Positions 34,106 to 43,617 of a DNA stretch of 64,000 nt are shown piece by piece. Both the position numbers and the translations under genes were made by a program. The DNA comes from CAMDPA01 sp965223035 (GTDB lineage: Bacteria > Pseudomonadota > Alphaproteobacteria > Rhizobiales > Hyphomicrobiaceae). A model generated the notes under the pieces. It was not told the origin of the DNA. It made no database searches and saw only the letters and a list, made by a program, of their open reading frames with translations. Each line of letters opens with the position of its first letter. Position 1 is the stretch's first letter. The stretch lies in NCBI GenBank assembly GCA_965223035.1, contig OZ244980.1:2294001-2358000 (forward strand), read 5' to 3'.

Positions 34106-36631
34106 ATGATGGTTCGCTTTGCACGCACAGCTATCGCATTCGCCGTGCTGCTGGCTTGGCATGCCGATGCAAGTGCCGGGGGAGCTGATAGGATCGGCGG
34201 ATCGCAGCAACAGCCCCGCACCTTCGAAGCCCGCGGCCTGAAGTGTCGGTTGGTGGCCTCGGGAACGTGGATCTGTCAACGACAACCGTCACAGACTGAC
34301 TATTCAAAGCGGTCGTTAGCCGGCGCGGTAGGCGAGGGATATCGCGCCGAGTACAATTTCGGCGGTTATCTCGATAGCATCCGTGCTGGGGATGCGGAAC
34401 GCAACGTTCCCGACCACCTGTCGTGGTTTGGCGGCAAGCCAGATGGCGAAGGTGTGCGGATCGGCATTCTTGATCGGGGCATTGATCAGTCGCATCCGGA
34501 GTTTGCCGGCCGAATCACTCACGGTCCGAGCAGCGTTTTTTCAACTGCGGATGATTTGGACACGCCGGACAAAGTTTTGGACCATGGTACAGCCGCGGCA
34601 GGTGTCGCGGCTGCAAATCGAGACGGATCCCCCTATGGGGTGCGGGGTGTCGCCCCTGGCAGCCAGATCGTTGACCTGTCGCTAGCTGGGCTCGCAGCCG
34701 TGCTTGAGCAAACGATGCCCCGCACCATGATGGAGGACTTGGCTGAAGGTGAAAGTCTCCCGGACGATCCCACTCCCACGGCAGAGCAGATTGCTCGAAC
34801 GGTGGACCGGGTCGCGGGCATCTGGGAGCGTAGCCTGAAAAGCAATCCTATTGATGTCATGAATGTATCCCTAACAGTTGACGGGGATGACGCTTTTGCC
34901 GAACGCGTAACGCGCTCCATGATGGAGCGGTTTGCGAAGACCGGTGTTGTGGTCGTGGCCGCCGGCAACGAGGGCAAAGACGAGCCGACTTCTCTCGCGC
35001 AGTTTGCGACACGGGGCGTGATGCGCGGGCGAGCGATCGTCGTCGGCGGGTACGATGTGGGTACATTCGATCCCCGGAACCCTTCGCGTCAATCGCCGTC
35101 ACGGCAACTATCAAGGTCGGGGCGTACAACCAGCCATTGGTGCGGCGAGGCGGCCAAGCATTTCTGTATTTTCGCGCCCGCGACTGGTTTTACCGTCACG
35201 ACGGCCACGGGCAATGGCTATTCCGGTGGCAAGAGCGGTACGTCTTTGGCTGCACCCATCGTCGCCGGGGCCTACGCGGTCTTGAAAGCGTGGTTTCCCA
35301 ATCGCACGACTTGGCACCGCCCTGGTATCTATTTTGGGGCTGACTGGCATCTTGCGCGGCTTTTGACCGCTGGAGCCAGGGACGTCGGCGACGTGGGGCC
35401 GGACAGCAAGTATGGTGTCGGGGTCCTTGATCTGGCCAACGCGCTCAAGCCGCAGGGTCAGCTAACGCTGGCCGCCACCGCGGGTCGGCATTACACTCAA
35501 TCATCGTCGAGACCGATCGGATCGCTTCAGCGGTCGCGCGCCGTGGCCGACGTACGGCGCGCCGAATTGCTGCGCGGTCGGGTGCTCGGGTATGACCGAG
35601 ATTATGCGCCGTTTGCGCTGGCACTCGGCAGGAATGTGCGCCCGCTACCGCAGACCAGGTTCCTGAGCCGGTTTCTCGACAACACTTTGCAAGAGCTGCC
35701 TGGACCGGCGGCAACGGTTGACAATCCCGAGATCGCAAGCGGCGTTGAACTGGCTTTCGGCATCGCCCAAACCAGCAGCCAGGGGCTCGGCGTCGGCCAT
35801 GACATCGCCAGCATGCTCGGCGCCGCGCGGATGCCGCTCGCGCTGACGGAAACCGCGGCCCCGCTCGAAGCCCTGATGCAGCGGCGCAGCAGTGTTGGCG
35901 TTGCCTTCGCCCTATCCGAGACCGTCAAGCTCGGATTTTCAGCCGCCAGCGACAAGATCCGTCCCAACGATGACGGACTGTTGGGCGCCCTTGCTCAGTT
36001 TGCCGAATCGGCGCCGCATACGGAGAAAAAACTCGGCCAATTTGGCTTAAGCTATCGCGGCGCGTTGGGGGCCGCCATGCTGCAAGCCGGCGTGCTCAGC
36101 GAGACGGGCGGGATCTTGGACAGCGTCGGCACGGACGCCATGGCCATTGCCGCCAAAGGCAACTCTCCATTTATCCAGTTGGGCCTCAACGTACCCATCA
36201 CCCAACGCTTCGCTGTGCTGGCAAGTTATACCCATGGCTGGGTCGACGCGAAGGAGGCTGCGCTCAGCATGTGGTCCAACCATTCGGACCTCGCCTTCAA
36301 CGCCTTTACGGTTGGCGCCACCTATTCGCGCCTGTTCACGTCCAGCGACACGCTGTCCTTTACCATCGGCCAGCCGCTGCGCTTGGTATCCGGTACGGCG
36401 ACACTTCAGCTTCCCATTGGCGAGACCGAAGATGGCCGCGTTGTCATGGGCAATGAGCGTGTAGACCTGGCGCCGGACGATCGCGAGCTGATGATCCAAC
36501 TTGGTTACCAATCCGATGTTCTGGGCAGTGCTAAACTCAGCCTGGGCGGTTACCTGCGCCTGAACCCCGACCACGACTCGCGCAGCCGGAACGACACCGG
36601 CGTCGGCGTCAAGTTCATGGTGCCATTGTAA
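34106..36631 (+). CDS. S8 subtilisin-like serine protease autotransporter
   Basis: An 841-aa exported protease. Signal peptide about residues 1-25 (AIAFAVLLAWHADASA). The S8 domain spans about 105-400: Asp in VRIGILDRGID, His in LDHGTAAAGVAA, the oxyanion Asn in VVVAAGNEG and the nucleophile Ser in GKSGTSLAAPIVAGAYAVLK. The C-terminal third (about 560-841) has alternating beta-strand patterns, as in the Autotransporter domain that forms the outer-membrane barrel, ending VGVKFMVPL. AAGGAG at 34095-34100 selects the ATG at 34106. It is probably a cell-surface or secreted protease. Confidence 0.85.
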   Translation: MMVRFARTAIAFAVLLAWHADASAGGADRIGGSQQQPRTFEARGLKCRLVASGTWICQRQPSQTDYSKRSLAGAVGEGYRAEYNFGGYLDSIRAGDAERNVPDHLSWFGGKPDGEGVRIGILDRGIDQSHPEFAGRITHGPSSVFSTADDLDTPDKVLDHGTAAAGVAAANRDGSPYGVRGVAPGSQIVDLSLAGLAAVLEQTMPRTMMEDLAEGESLPDDPTPTAEQIARTVDRVAGIWERSLKSNPIDVMNVSLTVDGDDAFAERVTRSMMERFAKTGVVVVAAGNEGKDEPTSLAQFATRGVMRGRAIVVGGYDVGTFDPRNPSRQSPSRQLSRSGRTTSHWCGEAAKHFCIFAPATGFTVTTATGNGYSGGKSGTSLAAPIVAGAYAVLKAWFPNRTTWHRPGIYFGADWHLARLLTAGARDVGDVGPDSKYGVGVLDLANALKPQGQLTLAATAGRHYTQSSSRPIGSLQRSRAVADVRRAELLRGRVLGYDRDYAPFALALGRNVRPLPQTRFLSRFLDNTLQELPGPAATVDNPEIASGVELAFGIAQTSSQGLGVGHDIASMLGAARMPLALTETAAPLEALMQRRSSVGVAFALSETVKLGFSAASDKIRPNDDGLLGALAQFAESAPHTEKKLGQFGLSYRGALGAAMLQAGVLSETGGILDSVGTDAMAIAAKGNSPFIQLGLNVPITQRFAVLASYTHGWVDAKEAALSMWSNHSDLAFNAFTVGATYSRLFTSSDTLSFTIGQPLRLVSGTATLQLPIGETEDGRVVMGNERVDLAPDDRELMIQLGYQSDVLGSAKLSLGGYLRLNPDHDSRSRNDTGVGVKFMVPL

Positions 36632-36834
36632 TCCGTCGTGCTGATGATCTGTGGCGCGGGTGCGATACCAAGGGGAGTTGTGCTGTTGGTCGGCGTGGCC
36701 AGGGTGGAAGGCCAGTCACCGACCAAAGTGGTGCAGGCCCGGCCTTTGAAGGATGCATGTGGATTATCGGATTGTTCCACATAGCGCCAAATTGACGGTG
36801 CAAGTCCCAAGTCGGTCCCTCAACCCGATCTGCG

Positions 36835-38073
36835 TTAGCCGGATTTGGCGGTGTGGCTGTGCTCATAGTGGAGCCGCAGCAGGTCAATCCCATAATCGTT
36901 GCCGTTCGGCGTGCGCACGATGGTGTGGACGTGAAACTTGGCGGGCTCCTCGTTGGTCAGAAATACGCCGGTGTGGTGATCAAACTCGATAAACACCACC
37001 GGGCTCTGGACCCGATAATAAAACGGGCTCTCCTCATCGAACCCGCCGATCCAACAAAAATGCGTTGAATCCAGGTGTCGTTCGAACTCATTTAACCGGG
37101 CCGTGCGCGGGCCACTCGGCAGCGTCGTGAGGTAGGCCTGAACAAGATCGATCAGATTGCGTCGCTGCAGTGCGCTGAGGCTGGTGCCAGGCAACCCTTC
37201 CAATGGTACGATGCGGTTGTCTTGATGGGCGCCGCCCAAATGTAGGTGATCGGCGAAATGCCAACGTCCCGGCGGTAGATCTCCGCCGATCATGGAGTGG
37301 GCGACGATCGCCTGACGTTGCTGATCCGGCGAGAACGACCGCATCAGGGCCAGTCCGGCCCGTTCCTCGTCCTCGAACAGGCTGGTGCCGGCAAACGGCC
37401 CCTGATCGGCGTAGGCGGGCTCAGCGCCCAGAAAACATGGTGTAAACGTCATTTGTTCGCCAATGACGAGGCAGTTGAGGCTGAGGTGGTGACCGAACAG
37501 CTGCCAGCCCCAGGGCTCCGCGACGGACGGCTCTCCGAACAGGCAAAACGTGTAGCTCCATTCGCCGAGCACGGCCGGACAGCCGACCAGGTCGCCGAGA
37601 AAGCGATTGAGGCGCATGACCGAGCGGGAGGTCTGATAGCCCTTTGCACTGAGGCTGGCGCGCAGCACCTCCATCACCGCCTCTTGAATGACGGTGTCAA
37701 CCTCATCGAGACGGAGCCCATGGTGCTCGACATAATTCTCGGTATTCTGCCAGCGGCGCCAGAACTCGGACTGGACGGGAAAGCTCATGCGCGCCAATCG
37801 GTCCGGGCTTAAATGTCCACGCAAGGCTGTGACGGCTGCGACCATCGCTGCGGTCGGAGCGCCTTCCGAACGCAGGGCAAACAAGCCTGGCTGCACCCGA
37901 CCGTCGGTGGTGATGCCTTTGAACGGCGCCTGCGCCAATTGCTCCCAGGTCCCGAACAATGTTTGCGCGCGCGGCCTTTGCAACCGTACCTCGGTGTGGG
38001 TACGTGGGGTCGGCCCCGCGATCGGCGATTGTCCGGGGGCGGGAACGAAGGGTCGAAAATCTGCGCGGCTCAT
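36835..38073 (-). CDS. DUF3500 domain-containing protein
   Basis: A 412-aa protein with features of DUF3500: FKGITTDGRVQPGLF near the N-terminus, the middle segment GWQLFGHHLSLNCLVIGEQM, FLGAEPAYADQGPFAGTSLF, and the C-terminal HLDSTHFCWIGG, then VVFIEFDHHTGVFL. The biochemical role of the family is not established. The ATG at 38073 has GGAG about 7 nt upstream; the frame is open to 38280, but that part runs through a repeat copy and is not coding. It lies 255 nt downstream of the LVIVD protein gene on the same strand. Confidence 0.82.
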   Translation of the reverse strand: MSRADFRPFVPAPGQSPIAGPTPRTHTEVRLQRPRAQTLFGTWEQLAQAPFKGITTDGRVQPGLFALRSEGAPTAAMVAAVTALRGHLSPDRLARMSFPVQSEFWRRWQNTENYVEHHGLRLDEVDTVIQEAVMEVLRASLSAKGYQTSRSVMRLNRFLGDLVGCPAVLGEWSYTFCLFGEPSVAEPWGWQLFGHHLSLNCLVIGEQMTFTPCFLGAEPAYADQGPFAGTSLFEDEERAGLALMRSFSPDQQRQAIVAHSMIGGDLPPGRWHFADHLHLGGAHQDNRIVPLEGLPGTSLSALQRRNLIDLVQAYLTTLPSGPRTARLNEFERHLDSTHFCWIGGFDEESPFYYRVQSPVVFIEFDHHTGVFLTNEEPAKFHVHTIVRTPNGNDYGIDLLRLHYEHSHTAKSG

Positions 38074-38141
38074 GGCGTGCTCCGCTCGTAGGCCTCGATC
38101 TGGGTGCGGTTCACCGCAGTGCATCGAACGTTGATTGATGT

Positions 38142-38225
38142 TAGAGCAACCTGCCTTAAATCGGAATCGGAACGATCCCGATTTAAAGCAGAAAGTTGCT
38201 CGACACGTTAAGGCACGATGATCTA
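38142..38225 (+). repeat. Palindromic intergenic repeat, copy 5
   Basis: TAGAGCAACCTGCCTTAAAT, CGGAATCGGAACGATCCCGA, then TTTAAAGCAGAAAGTTGCTC and GACACGTTAAGGCACGATGATCTA. It lies between two minus-strand genes, 103 nt past the 3' end of the LVIVD gene. Confidence 0.87.
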
Positions 38226-38328
38226 GCGCGTTCGATCCGTGCGTGCAGTCCGGCCGCGACACCGCACTCGACGCCGGCACAGCGTAGGTTTGACCGACGC
38301 CGGCGAGGTCTGCGACGGCCGCGCGCCG

Positions 38329-39540
38329 TTAGATCTCCATTTCAAGGATATATAGGCCTCCGGCCCATCGATCGACGGCGTAGACGATCGCGTTCTCGTC
38401 GACGTAGACGTCATTGATCTGCGCTGAACCGGCCTTGGAGCCGGGTGGCGTTTCGGGAACGTAGTGGGCGATCTCTTTGGGCTCGAAGGGATCCTGGATA
38501 TTGTGCACGCGCACACCGCCGTTGAAGTAGGTGCCGATCAAGATCTCGCTGGATCGAAACGACGGACCCGGGCGGTTCTCATGCAGATTGTGCGCCCCAT
38601 AACGACCACCACGGGAGGCGTACTCCTCGACCGGCGGCATCGGCAGGGTGGCGATCGGCACCAGATTGTCCTCCACTCTGGCATCGACGATCCAGACCCG
38701 CTTGGGCCAGTCCGCGCCGAGATCGCGCACGCATTCGTCCGACACGACCAGCAACTCGCGATCAAACAGTGGCAACACGGTGTGGGTGAAGCCGTTGGCG
38801 GGGGGGCTCGGGTTCCAATGGCTGATCAGGCGGGGTGCGCTGGTGTCGGCAATGTCAAGAATGACTGCGCCGCCGTCGATGTAGCCGAGATAGGCGCGGT
38901 CGCGCCGCTCAGGATAGACGTTGGTGTTATGGCAGCGCCAGCCGGCATCGAACCTTGGATGGCGCGGCGGCACAGGTGCCTCATCGCCTTCGCGGGTGCC
39001 CGGCAACCACCAGAAACATTGCTCCCGTGGCTTGGTCGGGTCAGTGATATCCAACATCAAGAACGGTTGGTCGTCCCATTTTTGTCGGGGTTGAAAATCA
39101 GGTGTTGGCGCTGCCGTGGTCAGCCATCCCTCCTCGACGAACCAGACCTGATGGGCGCCGCGCGAGTGCGGGCCGGAGGCGTCGTAAAAGCCGATCGGCT
39201 TGGGCTGCTCCGGTTTTGAGATGTCGAACAGCTCGATGCCGGCCGGCTTGTCGCCGTGGGTTTGGACTTGGTAGGCGACCGCCATCAGGTCCCCGACGAC
39301 GTCAAGGGAATTGGAGCGGACCGTGTTGTGCGCAATTTCGGTTTGCACGATCACCTTGGGTTTGCGGGGATCGGTAACATCGACGCCTGTAAAATTCTTC
39401 GGCGCACACTCATGGGCAAGCCATAAAATTCGCCGACCATCCCGCGCCAACTGAAGGCTGATGCCCTCGCCCATGTTGCCGTGCCCGAGCAAATCATCGT
39501 GGGCGATCAATCGCATGTTGTGACATTCCGGGCTTGGCAT
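38329..39540 (-). CDS. LVIVD-repeat beta-propeller-like protein
   Basis: A 403-aa protein with repeated strands of the LVIVD type: FTGVDVTDPRKPKVI, GIELFDISKPEQPKPIGFYD, PFLMLDITDPTKPREQCFWW and AVILDIADTSAPRLISHW. This is the xxxDISDPxxPxxV pattern of a seven-bladed propeller. No signal peptide is apparent, so a cytoplasmic location is possible. GGGAGG about 8 nt upstream selects the ATG at 39540 over the open frame to 39624. The molecular function is unknown; such proteins are annotated as surface or binding proteins. Confidence 0.8.
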   Translation of the reverse strand: MPSPECHNMRLIAHDDLLGHGNMGEGISLQLARDGRRILWLAHECAPKNFTGVDVTDPRKPKVIVQTEIAHNTVRSNSLDVVGDLMAVAYQVQTHGDKPAGIELFDISKPEQPKPIGFYDASGPHSRGAHQVWFVEEGWLTTAAPTPDFQPRQKWDDQPFLMLDITDPTKPREQCFWWLPGTREGDEAPVPPRHPRFDAGWRCHNTNVYPERRDRAYLGYIDGGAVILDIADTSAPRLISHWNPSPPANGFTHTVLPLFDRELLVVSDECVRDLGADWPKRVWIVDARVEDNLVPIATLPMPPVEEYASRGGRYGAHNLHENRPGPSFRSSEILIGTYFNGGVRVHNIQDPFEPKEIAHYVPETPPGSKAGSAQINDVYVDENAIVYAVDRWAGGLYILEMEI

Positions 39541-40237
39541 GACTTGACCTCCCAATCGATCATTGCGCGGCACGTGTCTGCGCGGCGCTAGCAACGCCCT
39601 TGCTCTTACAGGATTTTCGCGCAATGGGAAGCTTGCCGGTTTGAACGACGTATGGCAAACCCGGATCGGCCGCAGCGGGTGGCGTGTTGGCGAACGTCAA
39701 CGCCTGCTTTGGCGAGGCGCCGCCCTCGGCCATGGCGGATGTGCTGGCCGGTTGCGATCGCGCCGAAACACGGCTATCGGGTCGATCATGTCGCGCAGCT
39801 GGCTGACGACGCCAAGCAAGGGGCCATCGAATTGGCGGGCCGTCTTGAGAACATCCGCAGACGCCACAACGTCTGTGGCGACCGTCTAAATCGCGTTTGA
39901 TCGGAATCAACCGAACCATGCGTTGAGTGAGCGTTCAGTCGCAGCCAACGGGCCCACCGTCCAATCGGCATAGTCGCAGCCATTTTGGGCGGCAATTGGC
40001 ATGGTGGTTGGCGCGTGACCTTTTGGTGTTTTCCATGCTATCAAGCCAATTCAGAGCGTTGCCGGGCAACGCTCATGCACGGCGAAGATCGTGCTGTAAA
40101 TGGCCTGGGCGATGGATGTGGGCCAACTGCTTTGGGCGGGCCGATGATGAAGTCCCACCGCCCGTGGTGTTGGTCGACGAAGCGGGGATCTTGAAGCCGG
40201 CTCAAAGCGGAAAGACGCAAACGGAGGAAACTTCCAC
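39541..40237. other. Large intergenic region, no confident gene
   Basis: A 697-nt space between the LVIVD gene and the TctC gene, which point away from each other. A plus-strand frame at 39652-39900 ends KQGAIELAGRLENIRRRHNV, which looks protein-like, but it has no ribosome-binding site and matches nothing I know. It might be the tail of a decayed gene. No repeat copy is present. It must contain the promoter of the TTT/selenoprotein operon. Confidence 0.4.
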
Positions 40238-41332
40238 ATGAGGCACTATTACGGATTGGCCACACTGATCGCGGTTGCTGGCTTGGCAAGTGGGTTTGGT
40301 ACGGCACCGGTCCAAGCGCAAACGGACCACTACAAGGGCAAGACCATTCGCATTATCATCGGCCGTCCGCCCGGCAGTGGTGCAGATTCGACCGTTCGCG
40401 AATTCGCACGCTTCTGGACAAAATATATTCCAGGCAATCCCACGATTGTCTCATCCAACATGGCCGGTGGCGGCGGGATGAAGGTTTTCAATCATATCTA
40501 CGAAAAAGCCAAACCCGATGGCTACACGATAGCCTTTACACCCTACAATCCACTGCCGCAGCTACTTAAGCAAAAAAGTCTCCGTGCCGACTTTACGAAA
40601 ATGCCGATCGCTGGCGCGTTGCTCAATCCGAGCCTGACATATGCCAGTACGGATATCGTTAAATCGCGGGCCGACATCACCAAGATTGACGGGCCGGTCT
40701 ATGGTGGTCAGCGGCGTCTGCACCGGTTCGATCTGGCCGGCCGCATGACGCTGGACATGATCGGCGCCGAGGGAAAGTACAAATATGCTCCGGGCTTCAG
40801 AGGATCCGGCAAGGTTGCCAAGGCGCTGATCCGTGGCGAGATCAAGTTGATGACGTCCGGCAACAACGTGTATCAGAAATTTGCTGTGCCCAACTTGGTG
40901 AGCAAGGGAAAGGCGATTCCGCTGTGGTATCATCCTCGCCGCACGTTGGACGGCAAATTTGTCGATATGGCCGACGTCTTCGGTGATACGCCCAGCTTCC
41001 CAGATTTCTACAAGTCGGTAAATGGCAAAGAGCCGGAAGGCGAAATCTACGAGGTCTATAAGTGGCTCTTGTCGGTCATCAATGGTATGAGCTACGTAGC
41101 GCTGCTGCCGCCGGGAACGCCGGAAGCGCCGATCAAGATACTCGAGGAGGCCTTCGCGAAGGTGGTTGCCGATCCAGATTACAAAGCCAGCGAAATGAAA
41201 CGCTTCAAATTCAACCTGCCCTATGTCGATCGGCCTACGGGGCGTCATTTCATCAGCCTGTTGAGCAAAACGCCGGAGAGCCATCTCGCCTTCCTCGATA
41301 CGTACGCTAAAAAGGGCTTGCAAAAAAAGTAA
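40238..41332 (+). CDS. Tripartite tricarboxylate transporter substrate-binding protein (TctC/Bug family)
   Basis: A 364-aa periplasmic binding protein. Signal peptide about residues 1-30 (LIAVAGLASGFGTAPVQAQ). The mature domain shows YKGKTIRIIIGRPPGSGADS, then VSSNMAGGGGMKVFNHIYEKAKPDG, both typical of TctC/Bug proteins (here a PGSGAD loop instead of PGGxxD). GGAGG at 40224-40228 precedes the ATG. First gene of an operon with the TctA-TctB fusion, a TrxR-like flavoprotein and the UGSC selenoprotein. The ligand is probably a small carboxylate but cannot be named. Confidence 0.88.
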   Translation: MRHYYGLATLIAVAGLASGFGTAPVQAQTDHYKGKTIRIIIGRPPGSGADSTVREFARFWTKYIPGNPTIVSSNMAGGGGMKVFNHIYEKAKPDGYTIAFTPYNPLPQLLKQKSLRADFTKMPIAGALLNPSLTYASTDIVKSRADITKIDGPVYGGQRRLHRFDLAGRMTLDMIGAEGKYKYAPGFRGSGKVAKALIRGEIKLMTSGNNVYQKFAVPNLVSKGKAIPLWYHPRRTLDGKFVDMADVFGDTPSFPDFYKSVNGKEPEGEIYEVYKWLLSVINGMSYVALLPPGTPEAPIKILEEAFAKVVADPDYKASEMKRFKFNLPYVDRPTGRHFISLLSKTPESHLAFLDTYAKKGLQKK

Positions 41333-41344
41333 CGGATCAGCGCC

Positions 41345-41412
41345 GGTCGGCCCGTTTTGGGTCGGCCCGTTTGGTCGGCCCGTCTGGTCGGCCCGTCTGG
41401 TCGGCCGGTCTC
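41345..41412 (+). repeat. Short tandem repeat, about five units of 13-15 bp
   Basis: Units of the form GGTCGGCCCGTCT repeat about five times with small changes (GTTTTG, GTTT, GTCT, GTCT, GGTCT endings). It lies between the TctC stop (41332) and the TctA start (41475). It may reflect slippage or influence the ratio of the two products. Confidence 0.75.
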
Positions 41413-41474
41413 TTGATCAACCTCGATGATCGCTGCGCTTCTGCTTAGGACGCCCTCAATGCAACGAGCTGACG

Positions 41475-43475
41475 ATGCTTGAGGCCATGCTGGCCGGGCT
41501 GTGGCAAGTTTTTGCCTGGCCGGCCATCGGCTATTTGATGTTGGGCATCATCTTAGGTCTCATCATTGGGGTGATACCCGGCCTTGGCGGTGTGCTTGGT
41601 CTGGTCATATTGCTGCCTTTCACATTTGGGATGGAGCCGGTCTCAGCCTTCGCGCTGCTGCTTGGCATGTATGCCATCACCTCGACCAGCGACACCATCG
41701 CTTCAATTTTGCTGGGCATCCCCGGAACCGTGGCGTCGCAGGCGACCGTCCTTGACGGCTTTCCACTGGCCAAGAAGGGGCAGGCTTCGCGCGCGTTTGG
41801 GGCGGCCTATACCGTCTCTGCGTTCGGCGGTGTGCTTGGTGCTATGATCATGGCCGCCTCGTTGCCGGTCATTCTGCCGATCATTTTGCAATTCGGCGTT
41901 CCTGAGCTGTTTATCCTCGCCGTGCTCGGTTTGACTATGGTCGGATCCGTATCGGGCCGATCCGTCGGCAAAGGCCTGGTCGTCGCGCTGTTTGGGCTGT
42001 TGCTCTCGACGGTGGGTGAGGCGGCGGTCACCGGCACCATCAGGTTCGATTTTGATACCGACTATCTCAGCGATCGACTGCCGATCATTCCAGTGGTGCT
42101 CGGTCTTTTCGGCGTTCCAGAACTGATCGATTTAGCCGTCAAGAATACCTCGATATCGCGGGTGCCCAAGGACATGTCGGGGCGGGGTGGCATGTTGCGG
42201 GGAATTCGCGACGCAATCCATCATCGGTGGTTGGCGTTAAGATGCGCCCTGATCGGCACCTATGTTGGCATCATTCCCGGGCTCGGGGCGTCGATCGTCG
42301 ACTGGGTGGCTTACGGCCACGCCGTGCAATCGGCCAAGGACCGGTCCCAGTTCGGTAACGGTGATATTCGCGGCGTCATTGCGCCTGAGGCCGCCAACAA
42401 CGCCAATCGCGCTGGCGCGCTCATTCCAACGGTTGCGTTCGGTATTCCGGGCAGCCTGGGGACCGCTATCCTGCTGGGTGCGCTGATCATCCAGGGCCTG
42501 AAGCCGGGCCCCGAGATGTTGACCACCAACCTTCCGCTGACGTTCAGCATGATCTGGGATCTGGTGATTGCAAATATCATCGCGGCGGCGCTGTTGATGA
42601 TCTGGAGCAAGCAGATCGCCAAGATCACGTTTCTGCCAGGGCACGCCATCGTGCCGGGCGCCATTTGCTTTATCTTGATGGGTGCGTGGATCGCCAGCGC
42701 CTCGATCGAAGACTGGTGGCTGTGCCTGGCCATGGGCCTGTTGGGCTATCTGATGAAACAAGGGGGGTGGCCGCGCCCGCCGCTGATCCTGGCCATCGTG
42801 TTGGGCGAGCTGATGGAAGAGAACCTGCATCTGAGCACGCAGATTTACGGGGGCTGGTCCTGGCTTGTCGAAAAGCCCATCGTCGTCGTGATCGAGATCC
42901 TGATCGTGGTGACCATCATCTTTGCACTGAGGGATGTCCTGACCCGAACAGCACCGTCCCGGTCGGCGAGCAGTATGGAAGAAGACCTCAGCGAGGGCAG
43001 CGCCATCAACCCATTTATCTCGGTGCCGCTTTCGATCGCCATGATGGCGTTGTTCGTGTGGGCCTATGCTGAAACGCAAGCGTTTGAGGAAGTGGCTACC
43101 GCGCAGTTTCCCGAGGCAATTCTGCTGGCCGCGCTTCCGATCATGCTGTTGACGTTGCTCAACGACCTGCGTCAACTTTATCGGGCCATGACGGGGCCGG
43201 AGGGGGCCGCGGTGGCATTATCACGGTCGCTGGAGAAGGCCTGTTTCTGGCCGTCCATGCACTTATTTGGTTATCTGCTCGGCGTGATGGCGGTGACCTA
43301 TCTCGCCGGTCAGTTGGTCGCCTTACCGCTTTTCGTTGGGCTCTACCTCTGGCGTTGGGGTGGGTTTGGTTGGCGCACCGTGTTGATTTATTCAGCCGCG
43401 ACCCTGGCCGTGTTGTACGGCTTTTACGGTGAGATTATGCATATCCTTTGGCATCCATCGTATCTGTTCGGATAA
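41475..43475 (+). CDS. Tripartite tricarboxylate transporter TctA-TctB fusion permease
   Basis: A 666-aa inner-membrane protein. Residues about 1-500 match TctA: GLIIGVIPGLGGVLGLVILLPFTF, then STSDTIASILLGIPGTVAS and the second-half GTYVGIIPGLGASIVDWVAY, with the two inverted PGLG motifs. Residues about 510-666 add four hydrophobic segments (ISVPLSIAMMALFVWAYAE and on) like the small TctB subunit, normally encoded separately. It transports the TctC-bound substrate. No separate tctB gene is found nearby, in keeping with the fusion. Confidence 0.88.
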   Translation: MLEAMLAGLWQVFAWPAIGYLMLGIILGLIIGVIPGLGGVLGLVILLPFTFGMEPVSAFALLLGMYAITSTSDTIASILLGIPGTVASQATVLDGFPLAKKGQASRAFGAAYTVSAFGGVLGAMIMAASLPVILPIILQFGVPELFILAVLGLTMVGSVSGRSVGKGLVVALFGLLLSTVGEAAVTGTIRFDFDTDYLSDRLPIIPVVLGLFGVPELIDLAVKNTSISRVPKDMSGRGGMLRGIRDAIHHRWLALRCALIGTYVGIIPGLGASIVDWVAYGHAVQSAKDRSQFGNGDIRGVIAPEAANNANRAGALIPTVAFGIPGSLGTAILLGALIIQGLKPGPEMLTTNLPLTFSMIWDLVIANIIAAALLMIWSKQIAKITFLPGHAIVPGAICFILMGAWIASASIEDWWLCLAMGLLGYLMKQGGWPRPPLILAIVLGELMEENLHLSTQIYGGWSWLVEKPIVVVIEILIVVTIIFALRDVLTRTAPSRSASSMEEDLSEGSAINPFISVPLSIAMMALFVWAYAETQAFEEVATAQFPEAILLAALPIMLLTLLNDLRQLYRAMTGPEGAAVALSRSLEKACFWPSMHLFGYLLGVMAVTYLAGQLVALPLFVGLYLWRWGGFGWRTVLIYSAATLAVLYGFYGEIMHILWHPSYLFG

Positions 43476-43617
43476 CCTGGCTTTGACGGTGGGGCACACG
43501 CAACGCCAGCCGATCACGGCCGACTTGGGGGCGAGTGCAAATGGATCCTTGGCGGGACAGCCGCTGTGAGGCTGAACGAGCGGTCGTCCCCGGCGACCGG
43601 CTGGCGGCAGTTGTTGG

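Noticed and set aside
38074..38280. N-terminal extension of the DUF3500 gene
   Set aside because: The extension is translated from repeat copy 5 and has no ribosome-binding site; the ATG at 38073 has GGAG upstream.
39560..39919. 119-codon minus-strand ORF and overlapping plus-strand frames between the LVIVD and TctC genes
   Set aside because: No family match and no start signal. Some stretches look protein-like, so a gene remnant is possible, but it cannot be supported.
41345..41412. CRISPR array
   Set aside because: The units are 13-15 bp and directly adjacent without spacers, so this is a simple tandem repeat.
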